DNA of 64,000 bases, from the NCBI GenBank assembly GCA_026936325.1, contig JAPTHN010000002.1, forward strand, positions 14,424,142 to 14,488,141, written 5' to 3'. The notes beneath the pieces were generated by a model that did no database searches, was not told where the DNA came from, and was given only the letters and a program-made list of their open reading frames with translations. Positions 45,067 through 55,156 of this stretch are shown here, in pieces. Position 1 is the first letter of the stretch, and each line of letters begins with the position of its first letter. Both the position numbers and the translations under genes were made by a program. This DNA is from Platynereis dumerilii (lineage: Eukaryota; Annelida; Polychaeta; Phyllodocida; Nereididae).

Positions 45067-45080
45067 GTTTACCTAGCAAC
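45067..45080. promoter_or_regulatory. Candidate RFX X-box upstream of the QRICH2-like gene
   Basis: GTTTACCTAGCAAC fits the palindromic X-box (RYYNYY-NN-RRNRAC) with one mismatch. It lies 271 bp upstream of the ATG in a locally CpG-richer stretch (45,055-45,180). X-boxes mark genes driven by RFX factors in ciliated cells, consistent with a flagellar protein. The transcription start is not known. Confidence 0.45.
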
Positions 45081-45376
45081 ACAACGCCATGACGCTGCAC
45101 GAGGCGCGTAAAATGACGCACTCCAGGGGTCGCCACTTCAAAGAAACTGGCGAGGCAGAGGACGCCACTACCACAGCAGGCCTAATTCCAGACCTCGCCT
45201 AATTGATCTCAATTGTGAATTTACCTGAATTTTTACTTTTTATCAATTAACAAATGGAACGTTGAAATTTATTTATATTATGTCATTTTGTGTGTCTTGA
45301 GTTTGAGTCTGAATGGGACCGATTTTTAATTTTTTTTATTAAGACAATGAAAATGTCACACATAACACTTTGTCAA

Positions 45377-46936
45377 CAGTGTTGTCAGTAACTCTTGAGT
45401 GCTTGGTCGCCCACTGGGCGACTAAGTTCTGAAACTTGGTCGCCCAAACATCAAGTTGGTCGCCCATGTTTTTATGCATGGTAACCAGTGCCAGCATTGG
45501 TAGTTTCAGCACTCTTTGAACAGAGATTACCAATGTACTTTGTTTTTATTCCATGTCATATTCCATGGCAACTTGGCAAGCATGGTTTCTGGTGCCCATT
45601 GGGTCCTGGGGACCCAGTGGTCTGAAAAATGGGTCCCTTCAAATTGTGTATCTTTTCGTGGTATGCCTAGAAAATATCACCGGTTTAAGGCTAAAATTCT
45701 TGAAATGTCAGAACAATTTAAGAAAGAAGTGGGTCCTTCCTCTATTGTATGCCAATCTCTCTCGATGGGCCTGCAGGGTGTCTAGCCTACAGAAAATGAG
45801 GACAGTCAACACAATTGGATTTGTTTACATTTTATTTTGTGCCAAACATTATTCAACAAAACATGATTTTTATATGAACAGTAGATTCAGAAAAGTCAAA
45901 TTGCCCATTATTCGAATCCCTTGATGTGATAACTTTCTGCAGATGAGAAATAAATGATGCAAAAGCGTGTTTGATGCTCTCCATGAACATTTTGCCCCAT
46001 GCAGACATGGCCTTCAACTTTAATGCGAGGGTTGCGATAACTTGCTGAATTCTGTCTCCCAATTTGCCAATACTGAATAATCCACTGGGTCCAGCTCAGG
46101 AGACAAGGGGTGGCACTCTACCTGGCTCAGGAGGCTTGTTTTGAGGCCCTCCTGAGTCTTCTTCGCAGTATGAATAGGTGCTACACCTTTTAGGAAGATG
46201 ATTTTGCCAACAAAAGAGTTTCTCGCCTGATGCCGTGGCACCCCAAATTATTTCAGAATGTTATTATAAACATTTGCATTGATTCCAGCACTCTGGTCAA
46301 TGGTTTATTTGAGATATTTTTGTGATTTTCTTGTCATCAGATGACTCCATGTTGAAGACCAAGTTTTAGGTCCTGAATTGAATTATCGGCAGCTGGAGCA
46401 TCAGCAAATGTCCCACTACTCACGCATGAATCATTCCTACTCTCAAAAGCATGAATTTACCTCTCTGGCATATGCACCACTCATTTTCATGTAAAAGATA
46501 AAACCAGTGACATCAGTGATATCCCTGAACTATAAAAAGCAATCCCTCATATTTTTCCTTTGCTACAATATTCAAGGACAGGGATATATAAACATGTGTG
46601 GAAAGACTACCACTTTCAGCTTGTATTCAAAATTTTCATCTCCCAATACTCCTGTCCACTTTGAGCACAGAGGAACATATTTAAAATGCTTAATGAAAAT
46701 TACACTGAGTTTGTATTGTAATTTAACCTTGTAATAAACCAATAGTAGCACCTCGTTGTACATCTCTTTCTCCTCTTTAAAACGAGACCAAAACGATTTC
46801 TGTGAAGCAAATATTCATCAGGTTATGCCTCTCTCTGTCTTGGTCGCCAATTGGGCGACCAAAAGCAAGATTTTGGTCGCCCAGGGGTAAATTTGGTCGC
46901 CTGGGGCGAGCGAGCGAGTGTTTACTGACAACACTG
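45377..46936. mobile_element. Non-autonomous hAT element with perfect 8-bp target duplication
   Basis: The ends are inverted CAGTGTTGTCAGTAA, flanked by TTTGTCAA at 45,369-45,376 and 46,937-46,944. TTGGTCGCCCA or its complement recurs about six times near the two ends, like subterminal binding sites. The interior contains a mariner relic and no hAT transposase. It lies just upstream of the QRICH2-like promoter region. Confidence 0.9.
45905..46330 (-). pseudogene. Tc1/mariner transposase relic
   Basis: The minus strand gives GVAPIHTAKKTQEG and then SPELDPVDYSVLANWETEFS, matching the GAPAHTAKKTQEW and SPDLNPLDYSVW blocks of IS630/Tc1/mariner transposases. In another frame, SAWGKMFMESIKHAF and the C-terminal end follow. 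The usual catalytic Asp before GAPAH is replaced, and there are stops and frame changes. It is dead and sits inside the hAT element. Confidence 0.75.
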
Positions 46937-46944
46937 TTTGTCAA

Positions 46945-49092
46945 CCCTAAATATCAAATAGTAAAAAAAACAGGGGTGTATTTTAGCCCTGGACCCCTGT
47001 GGGACAGGGTTCATGGATCCTCCCATTGGAAAAATCAAGAGATTTGAAAGAAAGAGTTTGGGAGAATTCAAATATCTCTGTCAGTTTTATACTTATGCAA
47101 AAATCAAAAACACATTTTGAAAATAGATAAAATTTGCTACTGACGGCACCTATTTCTATGAATTCAGTCTTCCTGATATCCTCAGAGTTATCCTCTGAAC
47201 TCCACATTAGATATTTTGTCCTTATGCATTGAGAAAACGACCTTCTCTGATTGGTCAGAGTTCCAGTTTTTTTTATGAAGTCACAGGCAGTGATGGTGAT
47301 GTCATAACAGAGCTATGGTGACGTCACAGTGGTGACATCACAGATCAGAGTGAGCTTGATGGCTGAAACTTTCAATATTTTGAGGATTTCTCTGCCTTTT
47401 TAAGTGATTTTCTCCCTCTAAATGAGAGAATGCCTCAAAAATAGTGCCGTCAGTAGAATAGTATGTAAGGTAAATAAAAATCTAAGTTTTGTGAAATTTG
47501 GTGCATTAGTTTCTTTGCCGTCTCACTTCTCCTGATGCAGTGTCAAAATCTCAAGATTTTGCATGGGATGACCCATGACCCATGCTACCGCATGGGTCCC
47601 AGGGCTAGGTGTATTTAGGAGGGGGCGTTGTAGTTAGGAAAAGCCGTGGAGCATCCCATATTCACCCCATATATGTAATGGTTACTAATGGACCCCGCTC
47701 ATGCCATTTCTAGATACACCCCTGCATAAAATTAAAACATAGGCTGCGCGGCAGCGTACCCTCGGCTAATCAGCAGCTGAACAGGCCTTCATACATGTTA
47801 TGCAAATGAGGTGGAATTTGCTGATTCGAGCACATAAGGCTCAATCCCAGTTAAATGGGCAAATTCCAAAAAGAACGAATATTTGAAGATTGTTGCCTGT
47901 CATTTCAAGTAGAACGATTTCACAATTTTAAAATTTGGCAGTAATTTAGAAAACGTAGAAATACAGTCATATACAATATACATATAATTTGTGTTAGCAA
48001 CTGGGGTAAATTCCATGTTAAATTCCCGAAAAACGGAAAAATAGCACGTGATGGTCACTGAGGGGTTTCATATAAATCAATTGCTGTGTCACCAATTTTG
48101 CAGGTATTAACTTAAGAAGAACATGGAAATGTACCCAACAATAATGGCCTTCCTATATAAAAAGTCATAACTCCTTTTAAAATGGATAAATAAGCTTTTA
48201 AGGTCATGTAGAAAAGTCACATAATTCTTGTAAATTAAGATAAGATTCAGGGCCATTTTAATCATATTAATATTTGCAGATTCTAAAATATAAGAACGTT
48301 ATTAACAAGTTTGAAAAGTCTAGTTTTTGGTTCAATTTACGGTTTTGCATAATATTGAGAACTCTATTCACAGGAGGCCAAAGAAGGTAGAAAAGTGGTT
48401 TTGTCGTTTTTCAATATAAATTACGTTACCATGCCCTACAGGAAAGACCAATAAGGATAAAAAGCAATTATTTTGCATTTCAGATCGCCTTTAATGTCTG
48501 AGATGATCTGGCAAATTGTATGAATTTGTAATTATTATTTTTCCTCTGAGAAGGGAAAAACTGTGCAAATGTGTGTACATTTGTTCCAAAATGTGTAAAT
48601 TACGTTACCATTTCTGACTTTATTAACCTGTAAAATTTCATTGGAAAGTTGAAAATAAAACTTTGGATTAGTGAAAGATATTCCAGAAACTACTACTTTT
48701 GACAGTATATGAAAAATATTCAGCAATATTTTTTATATCTGTGATGGTCACTTTTTAACTTTTTTTTAGACAGCAGTATACCCATATAACTGGGATAAAG
48801 CAATAACTCGTACAGCTATGATTCTCACAGCAATAGAGAGATCTCTTCGAGAGCTTTAAAATGATAGTTGTTACGTCTCTGAGAAAAGTACTGCACACTG
48901 ATTGCCTGGACACTCTGACAACAAATATGCAGCAATGGAAGGATTCATCTGTGGTAGATTCTATGGGTGGCTTGGTATGACTCTTCAGATCTACATGTAA
49001 TGGTAACACACAAATACTGCAGCTTATTAATGCAATAAAAAAATATTTTTGCAAAAGGAAATTCATATTGGATCAGTCAGTCAAACAATCAG
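46945..49092. other. Intergenic, possible undetermined repeats
   Basis: AAATTACGTTACCAT occurs twice in direct orientation (about 48,418 and 48,598), and GTGATGGTCAC occurs at 48,050 and 48,738. CATATTCACCCCATATA near 47,656 resembles the family-1 word. These suggest another repeat whose ends I cannot find. No gene. Confidence 0.35.
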
Positions 49093-49881
49093 TTATTACA
49101 GATCTCGTATAAGTGTGCCATGTTCCATGTGAATATATATATATGCACAGATGATGTCAGTATTGCAATACTGACGTCACTATCAGCACTCCAAGCTTGA
49201 GTGTTGATTCCAACTGCTACCAACAAGTCAGGCTTATGGGCTATCTAAGTGTGAATAACAATTGATGAATCTGCATTCATCGGTATGGTTGTTTGATTCA
49301 GTTGGAGCAGGTGAAATTGATATGTTTGAGCCACTTGCTTGATCCATCATGGGCATTCATGGTGTCCTGTTGTGAAATTTCTCCTTGAGGGCAGCACCTT
49401 GTGGCTTTTCAGCCTTTTTGGTGAGATCTGCGCCAAAGAAACTGTTCAGAATGGATGACTGGAATTGGGATGATGGGGAGATATTCTGGAAGTGAATGTG
49501 GCGGTGTTGCATGGTCATACCAGAGGACGAGAAATGGGGGGGGGGTGGGGTAGTTGCTCCCCAAAAATTTGGGAAAAGGCCAGACAAGGAGGCTAAGAAT
49601 TTGATCATCAAATAAACATTACTGGAAATCAGTGATAAGGATGCCCCAAACCAAAACTCCCCCCCCCCTAGGTCTTAAATTCTGAATTGTTTCAGATGTT
49701 TCAGATGTCACAAATTGTCATGATCATTGCATCCCGAAAATGTGACAAGAGAGAAAATCAGAAACCTTTGTTAACTGCGAATATACCAACTGTGAAATCA
49801 TTATGCTGATACTGACATCACAAGAGCACTGTGGCAGTTGAAAAGAACATGGCACACTAATACGAGATCTATCTGTAATAA
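49093..49881. mobile_element. TIR element of about 790 bp
   Basis: TTATTACAGATCTCGTAT plus AAGTGTGCCATGTTC at the left is inverted at the right with small changes. GATGTCAGTAT follows internally on both sides. A perfect 20-bp palindrome (49,156-49,175) and poly-G/poly-C runs are inside. No coding capacity recognised. Confidence 0.7.
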
Positions 49882-49916
49882 GCAATCACTCAATCAGTCA
49901 ATCAAACAATAAACTT

Positions 49917-49985
49917 ATCTATTTATCTGACTGTCTATCTATCTGTCTAATCAATCTATCTTTCTATCTATCTGTCTATTTACCT
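49917..49985. repeat. Degenerate (TATC)n/(TGTC)n microsatellite
   Basis: TCTATCTATCTGTCTA-type repeats with interruptions follow directly after the TIR element. Confidence 0.8.
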
Positions 49986-51344
49986 ATTTCTATCATAATA
50001 CATACTTTTTAAGAAAAACAAAACATTACTATTTAAATTTAAACTTAATTTGTATCAATAACTGATAAATTTGTATATATTAGCATGCACTAAAGTGGGT
50101 TAAATGTTGTTCAAACATGGTCATGGGGGTAACACAATAGGGGCATAACAATAGCTGAAAAGAAAAAACAAAAGAACCATACCTGAACTGTCTGTACAAA
50201 ATAACACTAATAGCACTGCTGACACACAGATAACATAAAGATGAGTTTCAAGTGAAATTGTTAAATAATTACTTTTTTTGTGGCCGAGGGACCTCGGGCC
50301 CCTTGTCGTCATCAATGGTTTCTTATGTCAACAAATGGCAACAGGAAATGGAAATATTAAATTGTTGTGGGGACAAAAACGTTTTATGGATAAAATGGCA
50401 CACCAAAGTGATGACCCCAAATGATCACACAGCTGTTGAAGATTTGCACCTCCTGACTGTACACACCACCTGTGTAACAATTACACTGTAACCAACGAAG
50501 TACTTAAATATTACAAAGCAACATTGATGACCTACCTCGCCAAAAACGACTTCACGCGCATGCGCAGGTGAGCATGCTGTAAACAACGTTACTGCAGTGG
50601 CAGGCAAGCACACTGTAAAAGGTGTACATGACCAAAGGCAAATCTGGTATATATGCTGCAGTCACTTGCTAGTTTGTGGTCACAAAAGGTGCAAACTTTG
50701 GGCTACTAGATATGATAAACTATTTGTTTATTCACACAGTTCTTCGTGTCAGTGTACATAACAGAGATAATCCTACGTCTTTATATTTGTTTGGTAAGCA
50801 TAAATCGTTTCTAATACACAAAAATTAAAGAAAACATAATGTCTTGTGCTCAGGTATGTTATAGATGGCGCTGCATGTTCTTTCCCTGGCAGATCCATGA
50901 ACAATAGTAATAGTGCATTTTAATGATTTTATCTTCATATATATTGACCTAACAATCACAGTTAAGTTCAGTTGGTACTCCAGTTTAACTTAAAATAGAT
51001 ATAGATGGACAGATGGGGGAGGGGTAAAACTGAATTGCCCGAGGCCACGGTGCATGCATTGCATGCTATTTTTTCTTCTTGTACAATTCTGTAATCAACC
51101 CTTAGGTTGCACATGTTATATAGCCCATAAGCCTCACATGGGCTTGATAATTAAAAGTCATATCTCAGCATCTACTTGGCCCAGTGTTGTGATTTCCAAT
51201 TTCAAATTTAATTTCATGTTCAAAATTTAAAAAACTAAGGTGAAATCATTGCAGTTTGGACTCATTTCTTAAAAAAAGGGAAATTTTGTTAGAAGGGGCG
51301 TTACTGTGGCCCATAGGGGGAATTCTACACAATCTGTACTTCTA
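49986..51344. other. Intergenic, no gene
   Basis: A segment around 50,269-50,316 (ACCTCGGGCCCCTTGTCGTC) matches a segment at about 53,925-53,980 in opposite orientation, so part of a repeat is present. GCGCATGCGC near 50,557 looks like an NRF1 site, but no gene follows. Confidence 0.35.
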
Positions 51345-51610
51345 CAACATCGACATACATTCGACAACAATTCGGCATGACTTCGACAGTGATTCAAGAT
51401 CGACATGACTTCAAGATCGACAAGATCGACATGACTTCAAGATCGATATTACTTCGACATCGACATTACTTCGACATCGACATTACTTCGACATCGACAT
51501 TACTTCAACATCGACATTACTTCAACATCGACATTACTTCGACATCGACATGACTTCTACATCGACATGACTTCTACATCGACAGACATTCGACATCGAC
51601 ATGGCTTCGG
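51345..51610. repeat. Minisatellite, 18-bp unit
   Basis: About 13 units of CGACATCGACATTACTTC and variants (CATGACTTCAAGAT, CATGACTTCTACAT) in tandem. The period is divisible by three, but there is no gene context. Confidence 0.9.
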
Positions 51611-52471
51611 CAGAGACGGGAGCATGCACAGCGGAAGAAGAAGAAGAAGTCGCGCCATCTGGTGTTTGCTGCATTGAGTCAAACTTGACCTAGTTTCGGC
51701 AGGCCAGCATGGTGCATGGACAGACTGAAGCTTCACAGCTCCGTGGGGGGTTAAATAATGACTTTGGGACTGGTGTTAGTATTTGTTTTAATATTTAAGA
51801 AGTCAATGAACCTGTTAGTCAAAGGATTTGGCGAGTTTAAGTGGCAGTGGCGTGATGGAGAGCCTCAAAGAGAGGGTTTCATGGACCTGCAATGGCTGCA
51901 TTGATTCTTGCCATTTTGACAGCTGTCAAATCATGAGTCATAATTATGGTCAAGTTATTGAGGAACTTGAAGTAGAATAGTATATGGGTGAAGTCATTTT
52001 AAATGAGGCCAAAAGTGTCACATAAGGGTAAATTTTTAAATGCATGTTTTAGAATGTATTCCTCATCCAGCCTGTGCTCCATAGTCTTAATTTTTATGAA
52101 ATATACTTTGCATATTCTTAAGTTACATTGACACTGCCCCACATAGAATTTTGCTGAGGAGAGTCTATGTCGTCACGTAGGTGAGAAATTTTGGTTGACT
52201 CCACTTTATTTAATCCCTATTGTTGATAATAGCAAAAATTGATCATATAATCATTGTTTCAGGTATAGATGATCATTTAAAACAGTTTTAGCTGACAAAT
52301 TACCATTTTGCTTTGAAATACACGCATTGACGGAATAAAAATATATGTTCGTCAATTTTGCTTCTTCCATGTTCTGTCAAAATGAAGCACATAGGTATAC
52401 TCAGTCAATTTTTGGATTAAAATGTAACAAGAACCCAGGGGTTCAAAATGGAGGTGGTGTAGTGTCCTAAG

Positions 52472-52857
52472 TAGGGCTTGGCGATATTGAGAAAAGTTGC
52501 GATATATGCGATACTGCAAAAAATAGTTGCAATAATTTATTGTGATATCGATATTAAATAAGATATCGATATTAAATGAGATATCAATAATTATTGCAAC
52601 ATCATCATTGACTGACAGCATCATTGACTGACAGCCAATCTTCAGCAACACAAAATCTGCTCAAGCCATCAAGGGCATAATTTCCTTTAACTTTGGGACC
52701 CATCTGGAGAGAATATAATTTTCTTGATTTTCAAGAACTTATAAAGGTTTATTTTATTTATGTTAAACATTGCATCAGTGAATGATTACTGCGATATGGA
52801 TATTGCAAGTTATGATATTGCAATTTCGATATTTTTGCAATATATTGCCAAGCCCTA
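52472..52857. mobile_element. hAT-like MITE (TAGGGCTTGGC ends)
   Basis: The inverted ends TAGGGCTTGGCGATAT and TAGGGCTTGGCAATAT frame 386 bp rich in GATATCGATAT words. The 8-bp flanks are GTCCTAAG and GTATTAAG (two mismatches), consistent with an older hAT insertion. Confidence 0.75.
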
Positions 52858-53554
52858 GTATTAAGTTCAAGTCCCCTGAAAAAGACTATTTCCCTGAGTG
52901 CCCAGAACCAGCTGTTGCCAGAATCCAAAAGTTGAGAAAAATATCAGAAATCATAACTTTTTTCATTTTTTCGGTTTTTATGAAAATTTCATAACATTTG
53001 CCCTCCAAATGAGTTAAGTCATTTAAAGAGACATAATGTAGACATGGAAATGCAAAATTTGAGAAGTCTAACTCCAAAATTTACAGAGTCATGGAACATT
53101 GTAAAAAATTTTTTTTTCACATTTTTTCTGAATTTGCTGTTATTAATTTTTGTAAGAGCATTTAGACCCCAAAAAGAAAAATTTGGGGTATTTAACGCAT
53201 GGTAGATCTTAATTCCCACAGGTATAACTGTTTCGGAGTTCTGCTCCGGAAACGAAAACTTTATTTTTTTAATTTTCAATATTATACAATGAGAGTAAGC
53301 GATTGCTTTAATATGAACACCAAAAGGCAACATATGCTATAAGATCCAGTCATGTGCCAAATATGCAAGTGCAATAGTTTAGGCACAGTGGCCAACACAC
53401 AATGTGTGATGCGGTGATGCCACCCACAGTGGATCCAAGCAAGATAAAAAATAGCATGCAATGCATGCACCGTGTCCTCGAGCAATTTAATAACCCTTAT
53501 AACTCAATGGGATATGATCATTACATTAACACATCTCTATAAATTGTTAAAAGT

Positions 53555-53640
53555 TGCATTCTATCTATAGATCTATCAATCTACCTATCAATCTATCTAT
53601 CTGTCTATCTATGTGTCTATGTGTCTATCTGTCTATCTTT
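53555..53640. repeat. (TATC)n/(TGTC)n microsatellite
   Basis: TCTATCTGTCTATCTATGTG-type repeats; a similar AATTCACA-like lead-in occurs before the microsatellite at 54,200, hinting at a shared repeat tail. Confidence 0.8.
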
Positions 53641-54199
53641 AGTAATTGGCTGAAGTATAAATCTCAGGTTGTGGTGCACCCCACTTTGTCTCAGGGCGGA
53701 AGGGCCAAAGGGAAGAAGAAGAAGATGCTTCTCAGAAATCGTCTGCTGAGCAAGGAGGAATTTGGGGGATTAAAGTTAACTATTTACAGCAGTGAGACAT
53801 AAGATTAAAGCCGGGCATCTAGTGCAACAGTGTGAACACTGGGCATCATAATGGCATCATAACTTTGGGTTGTTCTTGCATCTGTGAAATGCTTTTCGAT
53901 CCACACCAACTTTGATATGACAATCCCATTGATGACGACAAAGGGCCCGAGGCCCTGCTCTCGGACACAAAAAGGAAGTCACGTCCTAATTACAACATGC
54001 CTGCTATTCATCCTATGCCATATGCATGCTCTATAACCAAGTTAGCCTCGCTTCTTTTACTCAAAACATCTCCAAACATAATGGCCAATTCAGGGCCAAA
54101 AAGACATACTGAAAATACTCTATTTTCCCCACAAAACATTCCATTCTGTCACTGTGACTACATTAATGGAGATGTGTACACCCCTCTATTAAAAATTCA

Positions 54200-54255
54200 C
54201 ATCTATCTATCTACCTATCTATCTATCTATTTATCTATCAGTCAATAATCTATCT
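54200..54255. repeat. (TATC)n microsatellite
   Basis: TCTATCTATCTACCTATC-type repeat following ATTAAAAATTCACATC. Confidence 0.8.
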
Positions 54256-54308
54256 ATTCATCAATTTAACCATTCATATATCTGACTGAAATAGTTGGGA
54301 GATTTATA

Positions 54309-54648
54309 AGGGACCCGCTAAAAAGCGGGTTGTATGAAGCGGGTAGCGGGTAGCGGAGGTAGGCACAAGGAACAATAGGAAGCACCCTGAGCAAACAAAG
54401 GGTTTTACAACTAACAGCAATAAGTAATTGGCAATTCAGCATTGCCACAATTGCCTATGATTGTATGTGATTGATTGCCTGACACTTAGAAATGAGCAGA
54501 GAGAGCGGGTAAAGGTTAAGCGGAAGAAGCTACGATGGAGGGGTAGCGGATGGTGTTGTATTAACTGATTTGTGTGTTGTACTAGAATCTACCCGCTACC
54601 CGCTACCCGATACCCGCTACGGCCCAGCCCGCTTTTTTAGTAAATCCC
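54309..54648. mobile_element. hAT-type MITE with perfect 8-bp target duplication
   Basis: GATTTATA flanks both ends (54,301-54,308 and 54,649-54,656). The termini, AGGGACCCGCTAAAAAGCG and the complement of GGGATTTACTAAAAAAGCG, are imperfect inverted repeats. Multiple GCGGGTAGCGGGTA words lie next to each end. 340 bp, no coding capacity. Confidence 0.85.
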
Positions 54649-54763
54649 GATTTATAACTATTGAATTCTTGCCTTTTGTGACCTATTATTATGATGACAT
54701 AAATTTCCAGATCAGAAAACTGACCAATACACATCCTAGTGCCACCCTGACATAGTTGCAGCT

Positions 54764-54865
54764 CAGCTCATTTGCATAGACAAAACACAATCCACATAAT
54801 TTTCAAAATGGTGGACAGCTCATTTGCATACACAAAACACAATACACATAATTTTCAAAATGGTG
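54764..54865. repeat. Tandem duplication of a 51-bp unit
   Basis: Two nearly identical copies start CAGCTCATTTGCATA (54,764 and 54,815). Each contains the octamer ATTTGCAT. Confidence 0.9.
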
Positions 54866-55128
54866 GACTGTAACACCAAAAAAAAACAACTCCAAACTAT
54901 CAAGTCATTAATGGACTACTTAGAATTATTTCAGGTCAATACAAGTAGGCTGCAATAATAGCCCTGCATCTCTAGTTGCGTGCAATTTTAAAATTAGGAG
55001 ATACTTTGAAACATGCAAAGACTAATTTCAGATTTTCTTCTAAAATTTTGAATTTCCCGCCTAAAGTTTACACTCTCTCACTCACTCTCTCACCCACTCT
55101 CTTACCCCCCTTTCTCACCAACTACATA

Positions 55129-55156
55129 AATGGCGGTGTGTTAACACACCGCCATT
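55129..55156. repeat. Perfect 28-bp palindrome
   Basis: The arm AATGGCGGTGTGTT is followed at once by its exact complement, with no spacer. A related imperfect version (ATTAATGGAGATGTGTACAC) lies at about 54,163. Confidence 0.95.

Noticed and set aside
50550-50575. NRF1-like promoter site (GCGCATGCGC)
   Set aside because: No start codon, exon or CpG-rich stretch follows on either strand; a 10-mer alone is weak.
49917-54255. CRISPR-like array in the TATC-rich stretches
   Set aside because: These are simple microsatellites with no spacers, in animal DNA.
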